This document shows positions 5,155-9,494 of a stretch of 9,494 nt of DNA, piece by piece. The notes under the pieces were generated by a model, which saw only the letters and a list, made by a program, of their open reading frames with translations, did no database searches and had not been told where the DNA came from. Position 1 is the stretch's first letter; each line of letters opens with the position of its first letter. Source of the stretch: an uncultured Clostridia bacterium. GTDB taxonomy: Bacteria; Bacillota; Clostridia; Oscillospirales; Acutalibacteraceae. Made by a program: the position numbers and the translations under genes. The stretch spans positions 1 through 9,494 of the forward strand of contig CAMOWP010000065.1 in the NCBI GenBank assembly GCA_946628455.1, written 5' to 3'.

Positions 5155-7387
5155 GCTTGCAAAAACCGCCGGCTTCTGCTTCGGAGTGGACAGAGCGGTT
5201 AACCTTGTTTACAAATTGGTTGAAGAAGGGGAGAGGGTGTGTACTCTCGGCCCCATTATTCATAATACCCAGCTTGTGCGCGACCTTGAGGAAAAGGGCG
5301 TTAAGATTATTGAAACGCCATCCGATTGCCCCGAGGGCTATACAATCGTTATAAGAACTCACGGAGTTGAAAAGCAGGTTGTTGAAGAAATTGAAAAAAT
5401 GGGCATAAAGTATATAAACGCAACCTGCCCGTTTGTTACGAAAATCCATTCAATAGTTAAAAAATACGGTGAAGATGTTCCCGTTTTAATCGCGGGAGAC
5501 AGCAATCACCCTGAGGTTTTGGGCATAAAATCCTTCTGCAACGGCGATTCTTATATTTTTAAAAATGAAGAAGAGTTGCAAGAAATTATACAAAATAATG
5601 AAAATGTCAAAAATTCTGAATCCATTTGCGTATCGCAGACAACTTTTTCGCAAAAAGAATGGAAAAAATGCGAGAAAATATTGAAAAAGGTATGTACAAA
5701 CTGTAAAATTTTTGATACAATATGTAATGCGACGTCAGAAAGACAGAGCGAAGCGGCGGAGCTTTCCGCAAACGCAGACGCTATGGTCATTATCGGCGGG
5801 CGCCATTCATCAAATACCTGCAAGCTCAGAGATGTCTGCTCAGCTAACTGCAAGGCGTATCTTATCGAAACTGCCGAAGAGTTAAAGAGCATTGATTTTT
5901 CAGGCTGCGGTATCGTTGGTGTAACAGCCGGGGCTTCGACACCCTCGGTAATTATCAAGGAGGTACTCAAAACCATGTCCGAAGAAATTAAAGAAAAGGA
6001 AGTTGAAACAACTTCAGCTGTAGCCGAAGAAGTTGTGGAGACAGCAGAAATTGCTGAAACGGCTGAAGTAAAGCCTGCTGTCGAAGCATCTGCTGATGGT
6101 GAGGCATCCTTTGAAGAATTGCTTAACGAATCTTTTAAGGGAAATGAAACAAGCAAGGTAGTAACAGGAACTGTTCAGAGCATAACTCCGACAGAAGTTT
6201 TTGTTGACGTACCCGGCAGAAAGCAGACAGGCGTTGTTGCGTTTGAAGATCTCTCAGCTGAGCCAATCAGCAAGTGCGAGGATGTTGTAAGCGTTGGCGA
6301 CGAGCTTGACCTTATCATTATGAAAACTGATGATAACGACGGCGTTCTCAAGCTTTCAAAGAAACTGTTTGACGCGTCAAAGGGATGGAATGACATTGTT
6401 GCCGCTAAAGAGTCAGAAGAAATTCTTGAAGGTGTTGTAACCCAGACTATCCGCGGCGGTGTTCTCGTAACAACAAAGGGTACGAGAGTATTTGTTCCTG
6501 CGTCTCTTACAGGCTTAAGAAGAAATGAAGACCTTGAAACCCTTAAGGATAAGGAAGTTAAGTTCAAGATTATCGACGTTAACCCTGCAAGAAGAAGAGC
6601 AGTAGGCTCAATAAAGGTTGTAGCAGACGCAGAAAGAAAAGAGAAGGAAGATGCACTCTGGGCAACTCTTGAAGTAGGTCAGAAGATTACAGGTACTGTT
6701 AAGTCTCTCACTTCTTACGGAGCATTCGTTGACCTTGGCGGAATTGACGGAATGATTCACATTTCCGAGCTTTCATGGTCAAGAATCAAGCACCCGAGCG
6801 AGGTTGTTAACGTTGGCGATACAGTTGAAGTTACAATCAAGGCGCTTGACGAAGAAACAAGAAAGATTTCTCTTGGCTTCAAGAAGATTGAAGACAGCCC
6901 TTGGGAAATTATGAAGAGAGATTACCCTGTAGGTACAGTAGTTGACGCAAGAATCGTAAGCTTTGCAACATTCGGCGCATTCGCTAACATTCTTCCTACA
7001 GTTGACGGTCTTATCCACATCAGCCAGATTTCTTATCAGAGAATCAACGCTCCTCAGGACGTTCTTAAGATAGGCGAGGTTGTAAAGGCTAAGATTATTG
7101 ATATCGATTACGATAAGAAGAGAGTTTCTCTTTCAATTAAAGCGCTTCTCGATCCTCCTGAGGAAACAGAGGAAGAGGCTCCTGCAGAGGAAGCTGCTGA
7201 AGAGTCTGCTGAGGCTCCTGCAGAGGAAGCTGTTGAAGTAGCTGAAGAGGCTCCCGCAGAGGAAGCTGTTGAAGAAGCTGCCGAAGCACCCGCAGAGGAA
7301 GCTGTTGAAGAAGCTGCCGAAGCTCCTGCAGAAGAAGCTGCCGAAGAGGCTGAAGAAGCTCCCGCAGAGGAAGAGGCTGCTGAATAA
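5135..7387 (+). CDS. ispH: Fusion of IspH (HMBPP reductase) with ribosomal protein S1
   Basis: A 750-residue two-part protein. Residues 1-280 are IspH, the 4Fe-4S enzyme that reduces HMBPP to IPP and DMAPP in the last MEP-pathway step. Cluster cysteines C15, C98 and C197 are present, as are H43, H125, E127 of NHPE, T169/T170, S225, N227 and S268 at the substrate site. Residues 281-750 are S1, which binds mRNA on the small ribosomal subunit. Four OB-fold S1 domains lie at about 342-410, 429-494, 514-583 and 598-668, and the last two are canonical. An acidic Ala/Glu/Pro tail of 12-residue repeats follows. The frame is continuous with no stop at the join. Such IspH-S1 fusions are known in clostridia. 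GTG 5135 overlaps plsC by 20 bases. GTG 5144, which gives MEIKLAKTAGFCFGV, fits the family N terminus equally well or better. GAGG at 5127-5130 is 4 bases from the first and 13 from the second, so it does not settle the start. S1 may also be made alone from an internal start. Confidence 0.94.
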   Translation: MNSVEIKLAKTAGFCFGVDRAVNLVYKLVEEGERVCTLGPIIHNTQLVRDLEEKGVKIIETPSDCPEGYTIVIRTHGVEKQVVEEIEKMGIKYINATCPFVTKIHSIVKKYGEDVPVLIAGDSNHPEVLGIKSFCNGDSYIFKNEEELQEIIQNNENVKNSESICVSQTTFSQKEWKKCEKILKKVCTNCKIFDTICNATSERQSEAAELSANADAMVIIGGRHSSNTCKLRDVCSANCKAYLIETAEELKSIDFSGCGIVGVTAGASTPSVIIKEVLKTMSEEIKEKEVETTSAVAEEVVETAEIAETAEVKPAVEASADGEASFEELLNESFKGNETSKVVTGTVQSITPTEVFVDVPGRKQTGVVAFEDLSAEPISKCEDVVSVGDELDLIIMKTDDNDGVLKLSKKLFDASKGWNDIVAAKESEEILEGVVTQTIRGGVLVTTKGTRVFVPASLTGLRRNEDLETLKDKEVKFKIIDVNPARRRAVGSIKVVADAERKEKEDALWATLEVGQKITGTVKSLTSYGAFVDLGGIDGMIHISELSWSRIKHPSEVVNVGDTVEVTIKALDEETRKISLGFKKIEDSPWEIMKRDYPVGTVVDARIVSFATFGAFANILPTVDGLIHISQISYQRINAPQDVLKIGEVVKAKIIDIDYDKKRVSLSIKALLDPPEETEEEAPAEEAAEESAEAPAEEAVEVAEEAPAEEAVEEAAEAPAEEAVEEAAEAPAEEAAEEAEEAPAEEEAAE
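5681..5709 (+). promoter_or_regulatory. Candidate internal promoter within ispH, upstream of the S1 part
   Basis: TTGAAA (5681-5686) and TAAAAT (5704-5709) are 17 bases apart, the same two hexamers and spacing as the manA promoter. A second overlapping candidate is TGTACA (5693-5698) and TACAAT (5716-5721), also 17 apart. Both lie in a pocket (about 5551-5720) that hand counting puts near 25% GC, well below the rest of the operon. Transcription from about 5716 would give a leader of roughly 260 bases before the internal S1 start. AT-rich coding DNA can yield such matches by chance, so this is a prediction only. Confidence 0.4.
5957..5977 (+). promoter_or_regulatory. Internal Shine-Dalgarno and ATG at the IspH/S1 join
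   Basis: AAGGAGGT (5957-5964) is a full match to the 16S anti-Shine-Dalgarno sequence, stronger than the site before the IspH start. It lies 10 bases before ATG 5975, which is in frame (codon 281). The ATG begins MSEEIKE, resembling the N terminus of free-standing clostridial S1 proteins, while residues just before it match where IspH proteins normally end. The spacing is slightly longer than ideal. Confidence 0.6.
5975..7387 (+). other. rpsA: Possible nested S1 cistron (470-residue free S1 from the internal start)
   Basis: Reading from ATG 5975 gives residues 281-750 of the fusion: an acidic lead-in (281-340), four S1 domains and the repetitive acidic tail. This equals a complete four-domain Firmicute-type S1. 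S1 is normally needed at near-ribosomal levels, far above IspH, so a separate start would solve the dosage mismatch. Codon use downstream of here looks like that of a highly expressed gene (frequent AGA, GTT, GTA, AAG), whereas the distal IspH part is AT-rich. That the product exists is inference. Confidence 0.45.
7178..7384 (+). repeat. 36-bp tandem repeats encoding a 12-residue acidic motif at the S1 C terminus
   Basis: Residues 682-750 consist of five full copies and one partial copy of a unit close to APAEEAVEEAAE. Copies begin at 7178, 7214, 7250, 7286, 7322 and 7358. The copies at 7250-7285 and 7286-7321 differ by one base; the others differ by a few. The product is almost only Ala, Glu, Pro and Val, strongly negative and probably helical or disordered. 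The 36-base period keeps the frame, so copy number can change by slippage without breaking the gene. Confidence 0.92.
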
Positions 7388-7396
7388 TTTATACAT

Positions 7397-7431
7397 AAAA
7401 CGGACTATTTTAAAAATAGTTCGTTTTTTTT
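7397..7431 (+). terminator. Rho-independent terminator of the operon
   Basis: Ten bases after the S1 stop, the left arm 7399-7410 pairs with the right arm 7414-7425 over 12 base pairs (one G-T wobble) around a 3-base loop. A run of eight T (7424-7431) follows, and A residues before the left arm can extend the stem. The stem is AT-rich but long. It separates the housekeeping operon from the leucine-rich-repeat gene. Confidence 0.88.
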
Positions 7432-7490
7432 GTTGTATTTTTGCCTTTTGCGGTACTTATATGTGAAAGATAATTTAAGGAGGCATACTT

Positions 7491-9494
7491 ATGAAAAAGA
7501 CTTTAAGCATTGTTTTGGCTTCAATGCTGCTTTTGCAGTCTGCCTTTATCGGCTCATATACCGCGCAGGCTAAAACAAAGGTGCACACAAGCGGAAAATA
7601 TCAGTATGTAATCTTAAAGGACAAGACTGTAAGAATTACAAATTTTAAAGGAAAGACCCCGAAAAGCCTGAAAATACCGTCAAAGCTCGGCGGCAAAAAA
7701 GTAACGGTTATCGGCGCAGGAGCGTTTTATAATAAGAAAACGCTTGAAAAGCTGACTATTCCTGATACCGTCAAAAATATTAAACAAAGTGCGTTTTCAA
7801 ACTGTGGAAATCTGAAAAGTATTAAGCTCGGTAAGAATATAACTCATATCGGCGGCGGAGCGTTTTGTAATACAGCCTTTACACTGAATAAAAATAATTA
7901 CACAGACGGTATGCTGTATTCGGGAAAATATCTAATTAGTGCTTACTCAAACTTAAAGGGCACTGTAAAGGTTAAAGAGGGAACGCAGCTTATTGCGGGG
8001 GAAACCTTTAACGCTGCAGGCGAAATAACAAAGGTAATTCTTCCCAAAAGCCTTAAATATATGGGTGAAAGCGTATTTTGGGAGTGCTACAAGCTTAAAA
8101 GCGTTAATATCCCCGAAAATGTTAAAGCTATACCCGGTTCCTGTTTCAGAGATTGCAGCGCACTTGAAAATATTGAATTGCCAGGCGGCATTATCAGTAT
8201 AGGACAAAGAGCGTTTTCCTCGACTGCAGTAAAAGAAATTAAACTCCCTGACAACCTTAAAAAGCTCAGCTATGCTGTTTTTGCGAACTGTTCCAGTCTT
8301 GAAAAAATTGAAATTCCCGATACTGTTGAGGAAATAGGCGACGGAGCTTTTAGAGACTGTACAGGACTTAAAAAGCTTGTCATTCCTCCGTCTGTAACGT
8401 CAATCGGCAGTTATGCTTTTTGGGAATGCGACAGCTTAACCGAAATGACAATTCCAAACAGCGTAAAGAGTATAGGCAGCAACGTTTTTGGGGGCTGCAG
8501 TAAGCTTGAAAGTGTTTCGCTGTCAAAGAATATTCACCGTATTCCTGCAGGACTTTTCAGCTACTGTTCTTCGCTTGAAACAGTGGATTTTAAAGGCGAA
8601 ATAAAATCGGCAGGATATGGAACCTTTACATATTCAAAGCCCTATAATGATGAGAGCAACTGGGAAAACGGCGCGTTTTACTTTGAGAATATGCTCCTCG
8701 ACAGTAATTCAGAGACAAAGGGCGAATTGAAAATAAAGGAAGGAACAACGTTCATTTCAGATTATGCGTTAATCAGCTGTAAGGCTGAAAAAGTATTTAT
8801 TCCCGAAAGCGTTAGGAGCATAGGAGAGAGCGTCTTTTCGCAGTGCTATGAATTATCTGAATTTTCAGTTGATGAGAGTAACGCAAATTTCAAAAGTGAA
8901 AACGGAATTCTTTATAACAAGGACAAAAGCAAATTAGTTTGCGTACCTGCAAGCATTAAAAACTTAACAGCGCTTACAATGCCCGACTCGGTTATTACAA
9001 TTTGTCCCTCGGCTTGCTGTGGCTTGCAAAGCATAAAAACGGTGACTATAGGCAAAAACGTAAAAATAATTGATAATTACGCTTTTTACAATGCAAAGGA
9101 GCTTGAGAAGGTCAGGCTGAACGATAAGCTGAAAGCAGTGAAAAACAGAGCGTTTTTTGATTGCCCGAAACTCAGAAGCGTAACAGTACCTAAAAACGTA
9201 AAAGAAATAGGAGAAGAAAAAAGCTTAGTTGGCTATGCTAAAACAAAAGAATTAGCTATTAAAGAAAAGACTAATATAAATATTAAATTTGATTTATTTG
9301 ATTTTGCATATTCATATAATAATAAAAAAATGCTTAAAAAAGGTGTTTATATTATTTATTATGGAGATAATGCTTTAGAAGTTAGCCCTATTTATAAATT
9401 TTATTTAGATGAAGATTTTATATTAGATGAAGTAATTAATTTATCTAATTTTAAAGATGAATTATCTAAAAAAATAGAAGTAGATGATATTAAA
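7491..9494 (+). CDS. Secreted BspA-like leucine-rich-repeat protein (no stop in window; last ~91 codons of doubtful origin)
   Basis: Open for 668 codons to the window edge. Residues 1-27 form a signal peptide: MKK, a hydrophobic core (residues 5-20) and an AQA cleavage site after A27. From about residue 50 to 575 there are many LRR_5/BspA-type repeats of about 23 residues, with the pattern L-x-x-[IV]-x-[IL]-P-x-x-[VL]-x-x-I-x-x-x-[AV]-F-x-x-C-x-x-L. Two or three are interrupted by DGMLYSGKYLI- or ENGILYNKDKSK-like inserts common in this family. Such proteins are exported by gut anaerobes and are linked to surface binding, but no specific ligand can be proposed. AAGGAGG (7477-7483) lies 7 bases before the ATG. 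Only a weak promoter candidate is seen (TTGCGG 7448, GATAAT 7469, 15 apart). At about 9221 base composition and codon use change sharply and the repeats end; the rest resembles another family and may not belong to this gene. Confidence 0.85.
   Translation, partial: MKKTLSIVLASMLLLQSAFIGSYTAQAKTKVHTSGKYQYVILKDKTVRITNFKGKTPKSLKIPSKLGGKKVTVIGAGAFYNKKTLEKLTIPDTVKNIKQSAFSNCGNLKSIKLGKNITHIGGGAFCNTAFTLNKNNYTDGMLYSGKYLISAYSNLKGTVKVKEGTQLIAGETFNAAGEITKVILPKSLKYMGESVFWECYKLKSVNIPENVKAIPGSCFRDCSALENIELPGGIISIGQRAFSSTAVKEIKLPDNLKKLSYAVFANCSSLEKIEIPDTVEEIGDGAFRDCTGLKKLVIPPSVTSIGSYAFWECDSLTEMTIPNSVKSIGSNVFGGCSKLESVSLSKNIHRIPAGLFSYCSSLETVDFKGEIKSAGYGTFTYSKPYNDESNWENGAFYFENMLLDSNSETKGELKIKEGTTFISDYALISCKAEKVFIPESVRSIGESVFSQCYELSEFSVDESNANFKSENGILYNKDKSKLVCVPASIKNLTALTMPDSVITICPSACCGLQSIKTVTIGKNVKIIDNYAFYNAKELEKVRLNDKLKAVKNRAFFDCPKLRSVTVPKNVKEIGEEKSLVGYAKTKELAIKEKTNINIKFDLFDFAYSYNNKKMLKKGVYIIYYGDNALEVSPIYKFYLDEDFILDEVINLSNFKDELSKKIEVDDIK
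9215..9494 (+). other. AT-rich foreign segment, in frame, resembling a GH3 beta-glucosidase Fn3-like domain
   Basis: From about 9221 to the edge GC falls to about 18% (50 of 274 by hand count), against about 38% in the preceding 100 bases. Leucine is TTA in eight of nine codons, and AAA, GAT, AAT and TTT dominate. The translation (about residues 578-668) starts SLVGYAKTKEL, continues with NIKFDLFDFAYSY and GVYIIYYGDNA, and then FYLDEDFILDEVINLSN. This order matches the C-terminal Fn3-like domain of glycoside hydrolase family 3 enzymes (L-x-GFxKTxxLxPGES, FDLxDLASYD, GxYxIxVGxSS, then a LDED strand). It has no leucine-rich-repeat pattern. The family call is from memory of the consensus. Confidence 0.6.

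Noticed and set aside
5551..6156. 201-codon open frame on the minus strand across the IspH/S1 seam
   Set aside because: It lies wholly antisense to a well-supported gene, is rich in Ser/Leu/Thr as expected from the reverse of Glu/Ala/Lys codons, and matches no family I know.
7178..7384. 36-base periodic repeats that could suggest a CRISPR array or minisatellite
   Set aside because: Copies abut with no unique spacers, and they encode a continuous in-frame acidic tail, so they are coding tandem repeats.
7432..7490. Riboswitch or small RNA between the terminator and the leucine-rich-repeat gene
   Set aside because: Only about 60 bases remain, with no further stable stem or recognisable aptamer; just a weak promoter and the ribosome binding site are visible.
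9221..9226. HindIII site (AAGCTT) at the composition switch as evidence of a cloning junction
   Set aside because: AAGCTT occurs repeatedly in this window within ordinary AAG-CTT or AAAGCTT codon pairs, so its presence here says little.

Overview
The window looks like chromosomal DNA from an anaerobic gut clostridium, most likely in the Oscillospiraceae/Ruminococcus neighbourhood of Bacillota. This is inferred from moderate GC, strong AAGGAGG-type ribosome binding sites, the gene order cmk - plsC - ispH::S1, an IspH-S1 fusion protein, and a secreted BspA-like leucine-rich-repeat protein. The taxon was not established by any search.

Layout. Positions 1-575 (minus strand) hold the first 191 codons of a type I mannose-6-phosphate isomerase that runs off the left edge. 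A 107-base divergent intergenic region (576-682) carries back-to-back sigma-A-type promoters whose -35 boxes share one base. From 683 to 7387 five plus-strand genes lie so close together that they should form one operon: an ABC-F translation factor ATPase, an HI0933/YhiN/BaiN-family flavoprotein, cytidylate kinase, a PlsC-type acyltransferase, and one 750-codon reading frame joining IspH to a four-domain ribosomal protein S1. A rho-independent terminator (about 7397-7431) closes the operon. At 7491 a separate gene for an exported leucine-rich-repeat protein starts and stays open to the right edge. No stretch longer than about 107 bases lacks a gene.

How the genes fit together. The operon mixes translation functions (ABC-F factor, S1, and possibly an rRNA dihydrouridine synthase if the flavoprotein acts like YhiN/RdsA) with precursor and membrane functions (CMP kinase, phospholipid acyltransferase, last step of the MEP isoprenoid pathway).

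The two most notable points follow. First, inside the IspH-S1 frame there is a full Shine-Dalgarno sequence and an in-frame ATG exactly where IspH ends. About 265 bases upstream, in an AT-rich pocket of ispH, lies a TTGAAA-17-TAAAAT promoter-like sequence. S1 may therefore be made both as an IspH fusion and as a free protein. Second, the last ~274 bases switch abruptly to about 18% GC and TTA/AAA/GAT-rich codons, and encode what looks like the C-terminal Fn3-like domain of a GH3 beta-glucosidase. This is best explained as an assembly chimera at a contig end, although a real in-frame fusion cannot be excluded from sequence alone.
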